Positions 1 to 9,246 are shown, counted from the first letter of the stretch. The stretch: DNA of 64,000 bases from Sphingobacterium sp. (GCA_029239355.1 JAQZAZ010000009.1:35929-99928), one strand, 5' to 3'. Translations and numbers: made by a program. Notes: generated from the letters alone by a model not told the origin.

Positions 1-194
1 AGACGGATCTTGCTAATACCTTGCATTACAAATAGCTGGGTCAATTGCGCAATCTCGTCGACTTGCATCAGACGGTTATGTGGAGTAAAACTATATTCTT
101 CCTCCGGCATACAATAGAAACAACGTAGATTGCAGTTATCGGTGAGCGATATCCGTAAATAGTTGTGTATACGTCCAAATGTATCCTTGAGCAT
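1..194 (-). CDS. moaA: GTP 3',8-cyclase MoaA, N-terminal part (cut by window edge)
   Basis: Reverse-strand reading from ATG at 194 gives MLKDTFGRIHNYLRISLTDN, followed by Cys-x3-Cys-x2-Cys (CNLRCFYC) and MPEE, the radical-SAM cluster motif and N-terminal signature of MoaA. MoaA carries out the first committed step of molybdenum cofactor synthesis, rearranging GTP to 3',8-cyclo-GTP. About 64 residues lie in the window and the rest is beyond position 1. The XdhC-family gene ends only 6 bases upstream on the same strand, so the two are probably co-transcribed, linking cofactor synthesis to the Mo hydroxylase encoded divergently. The family call is secure from the motif; the completeness of the gene cannot be judged. 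Confidence 0.9.
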   Translation of the reverse strand, partial: MLKDTFGRIHNYLRISLTDNCNLRCFYCMPEEEYSFTPHNRLMQVDEIAQLTQLFVMQGISKIR

Positions 195-200
195 AGCGTT

Positions 201-1331
201 TTAAAGTATTAAGGGATTTTCCGTATGTATTTTTGTCGCCAGAAATTTGAGCGAACCCCCACGACGATTACTTAGTACAGCCTTGATTTCAGCGACAATA
301 GCGATTGCGATTTCTTCGGAAGTTTCAGCACCAATATCAAGCCCCACAGGGCCATGAACAATTTCTTTCTGCGTTTCAGTAAGTTCGAGCCCTGCTTGTT
401 TAAGATCCTCAAACATCCGAAGTAGTTTTGTCTTTGGCCCCAACGAACCAATGTAGCTGGTAGGCGTATGAATTAAATTTTTTAGGAGCGTTAGGTCATA
501 GTGATAATTATGTGTCATCAGTACAATAGCCGTACATGGATCGATGTTTATTTTTTGAAGCACCTCATCTGCCGCAGATAGGATGAGCTGATCAGCCTTG
601 GGGAATCGTGCTGCTGTCACATGGCTGGCCCGCCCCTCGACGACGATGACTTCCCAGCCCAGCAGCTTAGCTGTGTCCACAAGAGGCTGGACATCATTGC
701 CCGCTCCAGCAATGATTAGCTGTATGTTTGGGACGAGGTATTCAATAAAGGCCTCGCAATGTTTTCCGTCTAGCTGGACCGCCGCAAGGACAGATTGCCG
801 TTTTGTGGTGGCGAGCACAATATGATCGGCTAGCTTCGATAATAAAGGGTCGGATATGGACTTTTTATCCCGATAGCTATTGATTACAAGGCTACTTCCG
901 CGTTGTTCACTTAATCTGTGTGTTGAAAAACAGGTAATCAACAGTATCTCAGCACGCTGCTTTAATACGCATTCCAACAGTGCAATGGGATGGTTGGTCT
1001 GTTGCAAGTCAACGTATTCAAAAAGAATATGGATAATCCCATTGCATCCGAGCTGTAAACCAATTGCTGAGCCCTCCTCAGTATTTGTATCGTAACTAAC
1101 AAGTCTATTTTTGCGCTGGTGTATCGCCAATAAGGCCTTTTTCAACGCATCACCTTCGAGACAGCCACCGCTGATTGCACCTGTCATGTGTCCATCTTCG
1201 GTTACCAACATACGGGCACCAGGCCTGCGGTACGAGGAACCCTCGACCTTGACCACTGTCGCGAGGGCCATCGAACGGTTTTCGGAAGCGGCTACACCTG
1301 CAGCTATCAAAATGTCTCTTATCTCTTTCAT
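201..1331 (-). CDS. XdhC/CoxI-family molybdenum hydroxylase maturation protein
   Basis: 376 residues. The N-terminal XdhC/CoxI domain (about 1-110) contains the conserved GAISGGCLEGDA segment with Cys57. The C-terminal Rossmann domain starts near residue 205 with LIIAGAGNDVQPL. Family members bind molybdenum cofactor, promote its sulfuration and insert it into xanthine-dehydrogenase-type enzymes. The gene diverges from the two-subunit Mo hydroxylase at 1607-4393 and runs into moaA with a 6-base gap, which fits this role. The ATG at 1331 gives the usual family N-terminus. The specific client enzyme is inferred from position only. Confidence 0.9.
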   Translation of the reverse strand: MKEIRDILIAAGVAASENRSMALATVVKVEGSSYRRPGARMLVTEDGHMTGAISGGCLEGDALKKALLAIHQRKNRLVSYDTNTEEGSAIGLQLGCNGIIHILFEYVDLQQTNHPIALLECVLKQRAEILLITCFSTHRLSEQRGSSLVINSYRDKKSISDPLLSKLADHIVLATTKRQSVLAAVQLDGKHCEAFIEYLVPNIQLIIAGAGNDVQPLVDTAKLLGWEVIVVEGRASHVTAARFPKADQLILSAADEVLQKINIDPCTAIVLMTHNYHYDLTLLKNLIHTPTSYIGSLGPKTKLLRMFEDLKQAGLELTETQKEIVHGPVGLDIGAETSEEIAIAIVAEIKAVLSNRRGGSLKFLATKIHTENPLIL

Positions 1332-1393
1332 GCAAATACGGGCAATGCTATAATCATTAAATTGAACAGTGCTTTTATTACAATACCGTTTAC

Positions 1394-1401
1394 CAAATTT
1401 A
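1394..1401 (-). promoter_or_regulatory. Candidate -7 box for the xdhC-moaA operon
   Basis: The reverse strand reads TAAATTTG, matching the Bacteroidota -7 consensus TAnnTTTG, 62 bases upstream of the XdhC-family start codon. I did not find a convincing TTG -33 element at normal spacing, so this is only a candidate. It lies in the 275-base divergent region that also serves the iorAB-like genes. Confidence 0.35.
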
Positions 1402-1606
1402 ACGATTTACATGGTAAAAAACACGAAAACTGTAATAATGGCAAAAACATCCATAAAATCTACAATTAATTGATTAATTTAAATAAGAATTTTGATGCTG
1501 AATGTGCTGAAAGCGAATGCATAAGTGAAAATTTGTCTTATTATTACGGCAAAACAAAACCAATTGATTAAATGAAATTTGTAGAAGCAAGAAAAAAATA
1601 ACGATT

Positions 1607-2077
1607 ATGGCAAAATATTCAATTTTGGTAAACGGTAAAAAGCATGATGTTGATGTCATGGAAGATATGCCTTTACTGTGGGTGCTCCGCGATATTATTG
1701 GTCTGAAGGGGACCAAATTTGGCTGTGGGAAAGCCCTGTGCGGCGCGTGCACAGTGCACCTCAATGATACCGCAATCCGATCCTGTTCATTTCCAATTTC
1801 AGCAATAGGATATGGTAAAGTGACCACGATAGAAGGTCTCTCTGAAGCCGGGGATCATCCTGTTCAGGAAGCCTGGGAGAAATTTGTGGTCCCTCAATGT
1901 GGCTATTGCCAGACAGGGCAGATTATGAACGCAGCTGCGCTGTTGAAAAAAAATGCCAAACCTTCAGAACAGGAAATCGAACAGGCCATGCAAGGCAATT
2001 TATGTCGTTGTGGAACATATAATCGAATTAAAGCTGCCATCTTGGAAGCGGCCGGTACGCCGGTTACAGCCGGGTAG
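1607..2077 (+). CDS. 2Fe-2S subunit of a two-subunit molybdenum hydroxylase (IorA-like)
   Basis: 156 residues, the normal size for the small subunit. Both cluster motifs are complete: the plant-type [2Fe-2S] set Cys40, Cys45, Cys48 and Cys60 ([10 protein letters not shown]), and the four-helix-bundle set Cys98, Cys101, Cys133 and Cys135 ([21 protein letters not shown]). It passes electrons from the Mo site of the partner encoded 24 bases downstream. There is no FAD-subunit gene, so the enzyme belongs to the isoquinoline 1-oxidoreductase/aldehyde-oxidase-like two-subunit type rather than classical xanthine dehydrogenase. The substrate cannot be told from sequence. Confidence 0.92.
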   Translation: MAKYSILVNGKKHDVDVMEDMPLLWVLRDIIGLKGTKFGCGKALCGACTVHLNDTAIRSCSFPISAIGYGKVTTIEGLSEAGDHPVQEAWEKFVVPQCGYCQTGQIMNAAALLKKNAKPSEQEIEQAMQGNLCRCGTYNRIKAAILEAAGTPVTAG

Positions 2078-2101
2078 GGCTTCACTTAAAGCAGAGATAG
2101 C

Positions 2102-4393
2102 ATGAATATATTAACTCCTTTTCAAAAAAGAAAGACGGCAAGGGTCGATTCGGAGATTTTTAGTGTTTCCAGACGTGACTTTTTAAAAACCAGTGGCCTG
2201 CTTACCGGTGGACTGATACTCGGCGTTAGTTTTTTTAGCTGTGACAGTAAAGGTAAGAAGCTGGCAACTTTGGCTCCCAATGTCTATCTGAGCGTAGCTT
2301 CAGATGGCAAAGTAACGATTGTCGCCCATCGATCAGAGATGGGACAGGGGATTCGAACCTCGCTTCCGCTGATCATAGCTGATGAAATGGGGGCCGATTG
2401 GAATAAGGTGGAAATTATACAAGCCGAAGGAGATGAAAAGAAATATGGAAATCAAAATACTGATGGTTCATTCTCGGTACGGATGTTCTATAAACCCATG
2501 CGGGAGGCTGGAGCCATTGTTAGGTTATTGCTCCTGCGTGCTGCCGCCAAAGAATGGCAGATTGACGTAACTAAGTTAGATACCCAAAATGGACAGGTTA
2601 TCCAACTTGGATCAAGTAGGAAGAAAGATTTTGGGGATCTGGTGCAAACGGCCTTGTCCCTGCCAGTTCCAAAAGTTTCCGAGATCAAGCTGAAGGACAG
2701 GCAGCACTTCAATATGATTGGGAAAGAAACCCCGATTATTGATTTGCACGATATTGTAACAGGCAAAGCAGTTTTCGGGATCGATGCTATTGTCGAAGGA
2801 ATGAAAATCGCCGTGATCAAGCGCTGTCCTGTGGTTGGGGGAAGTGTAAAGTCGGTCAACGATCGTAAAGCACTTGCTGTACCTGGTGTCGTCAAAGTGA
2901 TTACAATCAAAGGTGCAGGCCTGCCAGCAACCCTGTCAAGACCACTTAGTGGCGTGGCCGTGATTGCTGAAAATACTTGGGCAGCGATCAAAGCACGCGA
3001 TCTATTAGAGGTGGAATGGGAATTGGGTGCAAATGCGAGCTACAACTCTGCCATACAGATTGAAGAGCTCAAGCAGGTGGTTGGGCAGGAGGGAACGCTT
3101 CGGCGTAAGCGGGGCGATTTCGATGCTGCCAAGGCGAATGCAAAAAAAGTGATTGAACATACCTATATAGCACCCTACCTGGCGCATGCAACCATTGAAC
3201 CCCCCTGCGCGCTGGCTATCGTGACAAACGGAAGCTGTGAAATATGGGCATGCACACAGAATCCCCAAGGCGCACGTGATGCTGTGGCCAAGGAGCTGGG
3301 AGTTGCCGCGGAAAAGGTAAAAATGAATGTTACACTGCTTGGAGGAGGATTCGGGCGAAAGTCTAAACCTGACTTTATACTCGAGGCGGCTATTCTTGCC
3401 AAGGAATCCGGTCTGCCTATTAAAGTACAGTGGACACGGGAAGATGATATCCGTCACGATTACTATCATGCAATGAGCGTGCAACGCATTGTGGCGACCA
3501 TCGATAGCCAAAATAAATTGAGCGGCTGGGCACATCATATTGCCAATCCATCCATCTCTGCGACGGAAGACCAAGCCGTTGTACAACCCAGTGATGGTGA
3601 ATTAATGTTGGGCGCCTCGGATTTCCCGTACAACGTGCCAGCTATCAATATTGCAACACATGATGCAAAGGCACATCTGCGGATTGGTTGGTTGAGATCG
3701 GTTCGCAATATTCCGCAAGTATTTGCCGCAGCAACCATGCTGGACGAAATTGCAGAAGCAAGAGGCCTGGACGCTGTAGCCAATGCATTGGAATTGCTTG
3801 GAGAAGATCGCCATATTACTTTCGAACAAGAATTAATCAAGACAACCTATCCCAACTATGGTGAAAAGATCGAAGACTATCCCTGGGAAACCAGTCGAAT
3901 GAAAAAAGTGATTGAACGGGTCGCTAAAGAATCGGGTTGGGGAAAAAGTATGCCTGCAGGTAGCGCACTTGGCTTTGCTGCACATAAAAGCTTTCTGACC
4001 TATGTCGCTTGTGTAGTGGAAGTAAAAGTTAGTCAGGATAAAAAAATTAGTATCCCCAATGTGTACTATGCAGTTGACTGTGGGTTGGCGGTCAATGTGG
4101 ACCGGATCAAATCGCAGTTTGAGGGTGGGGCACAATTTTCAGCCAGCTTTGCGCTAAAAAGCGCGATTACGGTAAAAAATGGGGAGGTAGAGCAGAGTAA
4201 CTTTGACGGCTATCAGATTATCCGGATGCCTGATTCGCCTAAACAGATCCATGTGTATATCCTAGATAGTGATGCGAAGCCTACGGGCGTAGGCGAGCCT
4301 CCAGTACCACCGTTTACGCCAGCGCTCTGCAATGCAATTTACGCTGCTACTGGAAAACGGATCTATACACTTCCAATTGATCTGACTGTTTAG
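2102..4393 (+). CDS. Molybdopterin-binding subunit of an isoquinoline-1-oxidoreductase-type hydroxylase (IorB-like), Tat-exported
   Basis: 763 residues. A twin-arginine motif SRRDFLK (23-29) precedes a hydrophobic stretch ending FFSC47, so it is probably exported folded through Tat; Cys47 could also be a lipoprotein attachment site. Mo-pterin binding segments include GGGFGRKSKPD in the middle and GVGEPPVPP at the C-terminus, where Glu732 corresponds to the catalytic base of the xanthine oxidase family. Length and the duplicated N-terminal domain layout fit IorB. It follows the 2Fe-2S gene by 24 bases. Family members hydroxylate N-heterocycles or oxidise aldehydes; the substrate and the periplasmic electron acceptor are unknown. 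Confidence 0.92.
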   Translation: MNILTPFQKRKTARVDSEIFSVSRRDFLKTSGLLTGGLILGVSFFSCDSKGKKLATLAPNVYLSVASDGKVTIVAHRSEMGQGIRTSLPLIIADEMGADWNKVEIIQAEGDEKKYGNQNTDGSFSVRMFYKPMREAGAIVRLLLLRAAAKEWQIDVTKLDTQNGQVIQLGSSRKKDFGDLVQTALSLPVPKVSEIKLKDRQHFNMIGKETPIIDLHDIVTGKAVFGIDAIVEGMKIAVIKRCPVVGGSVKSVNDRKALAVPGVVKVITIKGAGLPATLSRPLSGVAVIAENTWAAIKARDLLEVEWELGANASYNSAIQIEELKQVVGQEGTLRRKRGDFDAAKANAKKVIEHTYIAPYLAHATIEPPCALAIVTNGSCEIWACTQNPQGARDAVAKELGVAAEKVKMNVTLLGGGFGRKSKPDFILEAAILAKESGLPIKVQWTREDDIRHDYYHAMSVQRIVATIDSQNKLSGWAHHIANPSISATEDQAVVQPSDGELMLGASDFPYNVPAINIATHDAKAHLRIGWLRSVRNIPQVFAAATMLDEIAEARGLDAVANALELLGEDRHITFEQELIKTTYPNYGEKIEDYPWETSRMKKVIERVAKESGWGKSMPAGSALGFAAHKSFLTYVACVVEVKVSQDKKISIPNVYYAVDCGLAVNVDRIKSQFEGGAQFSASFALKSAITVKNGEVEQSNFDGYQIIRMPDSPKQIHVYILDSDAKPTGVGEPPVPPFTPALCNAIYAATGKRIYTLPIDLTV

Positions 4394-4431
4394 CAAATCA
4401 ATTTTCTTTAAGAGTGCGAATAAAAGATATA

Positions 4432-4457
4432 CGAGAGCCTGTACAACTAGGCTCTCG
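4432..4457. terminator. Inverted repeat between convergent genes
   Basis: CGAGAGCCT (4432-4440) and AGGCTCTCG (4449-4457) form a perfect 9-bp stem with an 8-base loop. It lies between the ends of the Mo-subunit gene (4393) and the convergent MobA-like gene (4503). Only a short T-containing tail follows, so it is a plausible bidirectional terminator rather than a textbook one. Confidence 0.55.
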
Positions 4458-4502
4458 CTATTTACTGACAAGAAAGTAGATCAACGCGCTAAAGCGAGTA
4501 CC

Positions 4503-5153
4503 TCAGCGGCCCTGAGATTTGTTGGCTATAATCGCTTTTGCATACCTGGCCTCATCTTGTGTATTGACATTTGTGAGAATATTTGCATCTCGAGGACCAA
4601 TTAGCGAGACCTGTTGTTGAATTAATGCCTGACGCGGAGATAACTTATTTTGTGCGATTAGCTGTTTGAGGATTGCGTAGCCCTTTGGCTCCCATATCGT
4701 ACATAGTGGTTCTGGAAGGCCATTTAGCGGATTTGTAAATGCCGTTGCTATTTTTTTTGAATCGCGTCTTTGGATCAGAAAATCGATAGTCGCGCTGTCA
4801 ATGAGAGGCATATCACAGGCGAGTACCAGCCAAGCTCGATTGGGCTCCAAATCAAATGCCGTCAATATACCTCCTAAAGGGCCAATATTTGCATAGACAT
4901 CGGGCAGAAACTTATAAATCTGATCTCCTTCAAGTTTGTTGCTCATCTCTACCTCCTGTTCGGCACGACAGGAAATATAAACGGTTTTACAATAAGCTTT
5001 CAGCAGGTCTACTAAATAATAACACTGTTCTTTGTCGTACCATTGGATCTTTTCTTTTGGGATGCCCATCCGCTGGCTTTTACCCCCGACAAGTACTAGG
5101 CCATTTAATAGTGGGTATATATTTTCATTCGAAACCATTGTATTTGTTATCAA
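4503..5153 (-). CDS. mobA: MobA-like molybdenum cofactor nucleotidyltransferase
   Basis: 216 residues with the NTP-transferase fold signature GLVLVGGKSQRMG near the N-terminus, a following lysine in MGIPKEK, and the metal-binding LACDMPLID segment. MobA attaches GMP to molybdopterin and the related MocA attaches CMP; sequence alone does not settle which. Xanthine-oxidase-type hydroxylases such as the neighbour often use MCD, so MocA-like activity is possible. It is convergent with the Mo hydroxylase operon. An internal ATG at 5138 is an equally good start. Confidence 0.8.
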   Translation of the reverse strand: MITNTMVSNENIYPLLNGLVLVGGKSQRMGIPKEKIQWYDKEQCYYLVDLLKAYCKTVYISCRAEQEVEMSNKLEGDQIYKFLPDVYANIGPLGGILTAFDLEPNRAWLVLACDMPLIDSATIDFLIQRRDSKKIATAFTNPLNGLPEPLCTIWEPKGYAILKQLIAQNKLSPRQALIQQQVSLIGPRDANILTNVNTQDEARYAKAIIANKSQGR

Positions 5154-5370
5154 TTAATCTATTTTAATGAAGTTACGTAATTTAACTGGACCAGAAAAAT
5201 AAGGCGCCTAGGCTCAGAAATGATTGCTTCTACCTATATTTGTCGCTGCCAGCAATGCGTTATTTGCTAATAATGAAAAACGATATTATAAGTCATTTTG
5301 TTAAGCAAATTTTAATACTTTTAGCAAGTTTGAAATACGGAAAAATTTATACCTGTTAAAAACTAAGAGA

Positions 5371-6225
5371 ATGCAGTACAAAAAAAATATTCCGGTTCGA
5401 ACTTTGCCCAAGGAATTTGGCAATGGCATTGCTGTTTCCAAAGTTTCACCCGAATCGTTTTGGGAAGATGAAGAAACTATGCAGGCGCATCGGCATGATT
5501 ATCATTTCTTTGTTTTACAGAAAAATGGAGTCACACTTACTGAAATAGATTTTGAACAATACCTTGTTGATAAGCCTACTATCTTTTATCAATCACCCAA
5601 TCAAGTGCATAAAGCACTGAAGGTAGAGAACATAGAAATGTTTATGCTTATTATTAGTAATGAAAACATTCATTCCGATTATTTAAATGTGTTGCAAAGT
5701 ATCACACCTTTAAAACCTTTAGCGATTGATTCAAAAGATCTTGATGTTATTGAAAGGACCTATAATCTGTGTATTGATTTTTATAAAAGAACTCCCGACA
5801 AATTGTATTTTTCCCTACTAAAAGATAGCACTAATGCTTTGGTAGCTTTACTTATTTCCTTGTATCTAAAATACACCAAAACTCCAGCACTACTCTCCAG
5901 ATTTGAACGTATTAATAAAGCCTTCTTCCTGTTGTTAGAACGAAAATTTCATATCTTGAAACGTCCTTCGGAGTATGCCGCCCAATTTAATATTTCGGTT
6001 TCCTACCTCAATGAGTGCGTGAGAAATGCGACAGGTTTTTCAGTTTCATATCATATACAGCAGCGTATTGTTTTGGAAGCTAAACGGTTGCTTTATCACT
6101 CCGATATGTCAGTTAAAGAGATTGCTTTTCAATTGGGCTATGAAGACTATCCTTATTTTTCTCGGTTGTTTACTAAGGCATGTGGCATGAGTGCGAAATT
6201 GTTTCGTTTAAAAAACCGCGATTAG
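5371..6225 (+). CDS. AraC-family transcriptional regulator
   Basis: 284 residues. The N-terminal half carries a cupin-like sensor segment with HRHDYHFFVLQ. The C-terminal ~100 residues hold the paired helix-turn-helix of AraC/XylS proteins, ending in the typical VKEIAFQLGYEDYPYFSRLF signature. It is followed in the same direction by a siderophore-interacting-type reductase, which it may control. A TATATTTG box at 5235-5242 is a possible promoter but lies 129 bases upstream. The effector is unknown. Confidence 0.9.
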   Translation: MQYKKNIPVRTLPKEFGNGIAVSKVSPESFWEDEETMQAHRHDYHFFVLQKNGVTLTEIDFEQYLVDKPTIFYQSPNQVHKALKVENIEMFMLIISNENIHSDYLNVLQSITPLKPLAIDSKDLDVIERTYNLCIDFYKRTPDKLYFSLLKDSTNALVALLISLYLKYTKTPALLSRFERINKAFFLLLERKFHILKRPSEYAAQFNISVSYLNECVRNATGFSVSYHIQQRIVLEAKRLLYHSDMSVKEIAFQLGYEDYPYFSRLFTKACGMSAKLFRLKNRD

Positions 6226-6303
6226 TCCAATTACTACAACTATTTATTCTTTTTTGTGTTGAAACCGATGGCTTTCTTTGTTTCGATAAAAAAACGTAAG
6301 ATT

Positions 6304-7020
6304 ATGCCAAGCGCTCCAAAATGGGTTTTTGACACCCTGAATTTCTTCATATCTCAAATTCCTGGCATACATGTATGCCAAACAGAATATCTATCAAGAT
6401 CCGTAAAACGGATTAGTTTACAAGGAAATTTTGAAAAATTTCAATTTCCTATTGGTGCTTTTTTTGACATACGTGTCTCTGAGACCGATGCCAGAAGATA
6501 TACAGTTGCCGAAATAAATAATGAGAAAAACAGACTAAAACTGATTGTATATATACATGGTAAAGGATGTGGTAGCGATTTTATGAATAAACTGAAACCA
6601 GGTGATCGTATAAAGTTAAACAAGCCACGAACGGAACAAAAGTATTATGACAAATCGGTAGAAAAAATAGTATTTTTTGGAGATGAAACTTCACTTGCCC
6701 TAGCGAGTTCTTTTCTGCCAATTATGCAAAATCAAAAGAAACAGTATCGGTTTCTTTTTGAGTTGGATGCAGAAAATAACCATATCCCAGAGTTGTTGGG
6801 GTTGGATAACAGTATTGTGTTTCCAAAATTAGATTTGTTTGAAAATCCGGACAGGATTAAGGATCTAACCATTTTTAAAAATGAGGACTGGTTAGATGCG
6901 TACTTTGTTCTCACTGGAAATGTGAAGACTGTACAAAACTTTAGGAAAATCATAAAAACGCACATTAATGGCCGAATTAAGCATCATGGCTATTGGCTTC
7001 AAGGAAAAAAAGGACTTTAA
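6304..7020 (+). CDS. Siderophore-interacting-protein-type FAD/NAD(P)H ferric reductase
   Basis: About 238 residues from ATG 6304. The frame is open to a GTG at 6256, but the A-rich region before 6304 and the typical MPSAPKW start favour the later codon. Visible features are the flavin-binding RRYTVAEIN motif, HGKGCGSDFMNKLKPGDRI, and the NAD(P)-domain entry FFGDETSLALASSF. SIP-family enzymes reduce ferric siderophores in the cytoplasm to release iron. It lies 78 bases downstream of the AraC regulator and is probably co-transcribed. No siderophore genes are nearby, so a different role for this flavoprotein is possible. Confidence 0.8.
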   Translation: MPSAPKWVFDTLNFFISQIPGIHVCQTEYLSRSVKRISLQGNFEKFQFPIGAFFDIRVSETDARRYTVAEINNEKNRLKLIVYIHGKGCGSDFMNKLKPGDRIKLNKPRTEQKYYDKSVEKIVFFGDETSLALASSFLPIMQNQKKQYRFLFELDAENNHIPELLGLDNSIVFPKLDLFENPDRIKDLTIFKNEDWLDAYFVLTGNVKTVQNFRKIIKTHINGRIKHHGYWLQGKKGL

Positions 7021-7034
7021 TTAAAAAAAGAAAT

Positions 7035-7376
7035 ATGCATTATTTAATATTAGAAAATGAGCAGATAGAGGAATTGACGTATAACGTCGTGGGCTTTTTG
7101 TGGGACAATGGGAATGAAGTATCAATACAGAAACGATATACAAATAACGACAAATATTCACTTGAAGCAGATTGTATCGTTTCTTTGGAAAATAAGTGCT
7201 TTTCAATGGATAATTTAGCAAAATCAAAATTGTTTCTACGCTTTTGTAGTGATGGCGTTTACTCCAATGCTATTCCATCTCCGTATAGAATATTCGAATA
7301 TAAGATTTTGAATAAGCATACGCTGGCGGCGTTTTTTTCTTGGTGCAAAAAGTTGAATCTTTTTGAAGGCAAATAG
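7035..7376 (+). CDS. Small hypothetical protein downstream of the SIP-type reductase
   Basis: 113 residues from ATG 7035, 14 bases after the preceding stop; the frame is open further upstream, but this start (MHYLILENEQ) avoids overlap and follows an A-rich stretch. No signal peptide or membrane segment is visible. The protein is soluble, rich in aromatic and charged residues, and ends in KKLNLFEGK. I do not recognise the family. Position suggests it is the last gene of the AraC-SIP transcript. Confidence 0.6.
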   Translation: MHYLILENEQIEELTYNVVGFLWDNGNEVSIQKRYTNNDKYSLEADCIVSLENKCFSMDNLAKSKLFLRFCSDGVYSNAIPSPYRIFEYKILNKHTLAAFFSWCKKLNLFEGK

Positions 7377-7427
7377 CTTTATCATAGATGTAATTTAGAT
7401 AAATAAATCAAATAACAATTGTGCAAT

Positions 7428-7724
7428 TCACAGTGAATGGGACTTCGATTGTATATTTTCCATGATATTCCAGGAATCATTTTCCTGTTCATATACAAGA
7501 CGCCACATTTTTTCGGGGATCTTTATACCATTCGCTGTAACATATTCGCCAAGCCGTATAATTACTTCCGAAGATAGTACTTTAGCTATCTCAGCATAAG
7601 CTTTTACACCACCGTAGAATTCTGCAATTGCAGGTGTTGCTTCTTGGCCAATTTCGGGTTTGAATAAAAATTTTGCTGAACATCCTACATACACCTTACT
7701 GTCCTTAAAGATTATTCCATTCAT
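7428..7724 (-). CDS. Hypothetical protein
   Basis: 98 residues, convergent with the previous gene, starting MNGIIFKDSKVYVG. No secretion signal or membrane segment is visible and the family is not recognised. The composition and a conserved-looking central helix region (EFYGGVKAYAEIAKVLSSE) make it look like a real protein. A frameshifted remnant lies just upstream on the same strand (7788-7963), so this gene may be the surviving half of a former pair. Confidence 0.5.
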   Translation of the reverse strand: MNGIIFKDSKVYVGCSAKFLFKPEIGQEATPAIAEFYGGVKAYAEIAKVLSSEVIIRLGEYVTANGIKIPEKMWRLVYEQENDSWNIMENIQSKSHSL

Positions 7725-7787
7725 ATTTTTATCGTTAGAGAACCAGGTGGTTCTATTAAACCATCGACTAGGTCTGTACCTAAAGGG

Positions 7788-7963
7788 CTATCGACCAAAC
7801 ATTATGAAATATTTAAACGATTCGCCTTCGAAATTGTTTTCCGGCCATTTGTAATCTGAAAATGAGATGACAATAAAGGGTCGGTCGGGCAATTGTAATC
7901 TGATACCTTGTAAGTAAGTCAAACTATTTAACGATAACAGATGTTATCAAAGAAGATTTTCAT
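7788..7963 (-). pseudogene. Frameshifted small-gene remnant in the 7725-8112 spacer
   Basis: On the reverse strand an ATG at 7963 opens MKIFFDNICYR and stops. In the next frame an open stretch continues to a TAG at 7788 with protein-like sequence, including LQLPDRPFIVISFSDYKWPE and a C-terminus of KYFIMFGR. One frameshift would join the two parts into a product of about 55-60 residues. The family is not recognised. The rest of the 388-base spacer holds no other coding signal that I can see. Confidence 0.35.
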
Positions 7964-8112
7964 AAGCAGGTTTATCCAAAGTTGGGCAACACGATGTTCC
8001 TTACTTGCTTGTTTATTTTTTATGCTAATCTCATCCACGTTTATTGAGTGTCTAAGGTACGAATTGAAGCATAACAAACGAATGTGATTTTTTTGGAGCT
8101 AATTTAGGATAG

Positions 8113-9246
8113 ATGAAAACAGTGTTTGATGTGATTATTATTGGTGGCGGTCTTGCCGGACTTACAAGCGCACTACACCTGTTGAAACAGGGCTTACAAG
8201 TCACTTTAATCGAAAAGCATAGTTATCCTCGTCATAAAGTTTGCGGTGAGTATTTATCCAACGAGATTTTGCCCTATTTTAGCTGGCTTAATGTAGATAT
8301 CTCAGAGTTGTACCCGGCTTATATACAGCATCTTAATGTTACAACGCAACATGGGCGATCAGTAGATGTGAAGCTGCCTCTAGGCGGTATTGGAATAAGC
8401 CGCTACAGATTGGATAATTTTTTATACCAGAAGGTGAATGCACAAGGTTGCAATATATTAAATGCAATTGTCTCGCGCATAAATTTTAATAATGATACAT
8501 TTACCGTTTTCGTTAAAGATCGGGCTTTGGAAGCAAAATTTGTTTTAGGGGCCTTCGGTAAACGTGCTAATCTTGATCAGCTTTTGTCTCGTGGTTTTAT
8601 TAAAAAGACGTCTACATGGATGGCTGTTAAGGCCCATTATTCTGGCGAATTTCCAGATGACCAAATCTCCCTACATAGTTTTAGCGCCGGATATTGCGGT
8701 ATTTCCAAAGTTGAAGAAAACAAAATAAATCTTTGTTACCTGACAGATGTTAAGACGTTTAAAAAATATAAAAACATAGCTGACTACCAAAAGTACGTCC
8801 TTTCCAAAAATACTCAACTAAAATATTTCTTCGAGCAGAATGTGTTGTTGTTCGACAAGCCAATAACCATTAGCCAAATTTCGTTCGACAGAAAGTCCAT
8901 TGTAGAAGATCATATACTTATGATCGGGGATACTGCCGGTCTTATCCACCCCTTATGCGGGAATGGGATGGCTATGGCGATCCAAAGTGCAAGAATAGCT
9001 TCAGAACTTATTGTGGACTATTTTATCGGCAAAATTACATCACGTAAGCGATTGGAAATAGATTATGTTAGGCAATGGGAACAAAATTTTGGGCGCCGTC
9101 TGTTGTTTGGTAGAATTTTGGCCTATGTACTACGACATGAGTTTGGTGCCAATATTTTAATAAAGATTGCCGCTACTTTTCCGGCGACATTGAAATGGAT
9201 AATTAAACAAACTCATGGAAGCGCGAAGACAATAAAATGGGATTAA
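8113..9246 (+). CDS. FAD-dependent oxidoreductase (geranylgeranyl-reductase/FixC-like) of the type III PKS operon
   Basis: 377 residues. The N-terminal dinucleotide-binding motif DVIIIGGGLAGLTSALHLL is followed by the E-x-K... VCGEYLS region. The second FAD motif LMIGDTAGLIHPLCGNGMAMA lies near residue 275. These are group-A flavoprotein monooxygenase/GGR-family hallmarks. It opens a seven-gene operon and overlaps the methyltransferase gene by 10 bases. By analogy with SrsC of the Streptomyces griseus srsABC cluster it may hydroxylate or oxidise the polyketide ring, but reduction of an alkyl chain is also possible. Confidence 0.85.
   Translation: MKTVFDVIIIGGGLAGLTSALHLLKQGLQVTLIEKHSYPRHKVCGEYLSNEILPYFSWLNVDISELYPAYIQHLNVTTQHGRSVDVKLPLGGIGISRYRLDNFLYQKVNAQGCNILNAIVSRINFNNDTFTVFVKDRALEAKFVLGAFGKRANLDQLLSRGFIKKTSTWMAVKAHYSGEFPDDQISLHSFSAGYCGISKVEENKINLCYLTDVKTFKKYKNIADYQKYVLSKNTQLKYFFEQNVLLFDKPITISQISFDRKSIVEDHILMIGDTAGLIHPLCGNGMAMAIQSARIASELIVDYFIGKITSRKRLEIDYVRQWEQNFGRRLLFGRILAYVLRHEFGANILIKIAATFPATLKWIIKQTHGSAKTIKWD

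Noticed and set aside
3005..3586. Long reverse-strand open frame inside the Mo-subunit gene
   Set aside because: It is fully contained in a well-supported gene on the other strand and lacks recognisable motifs; a shadow frame.
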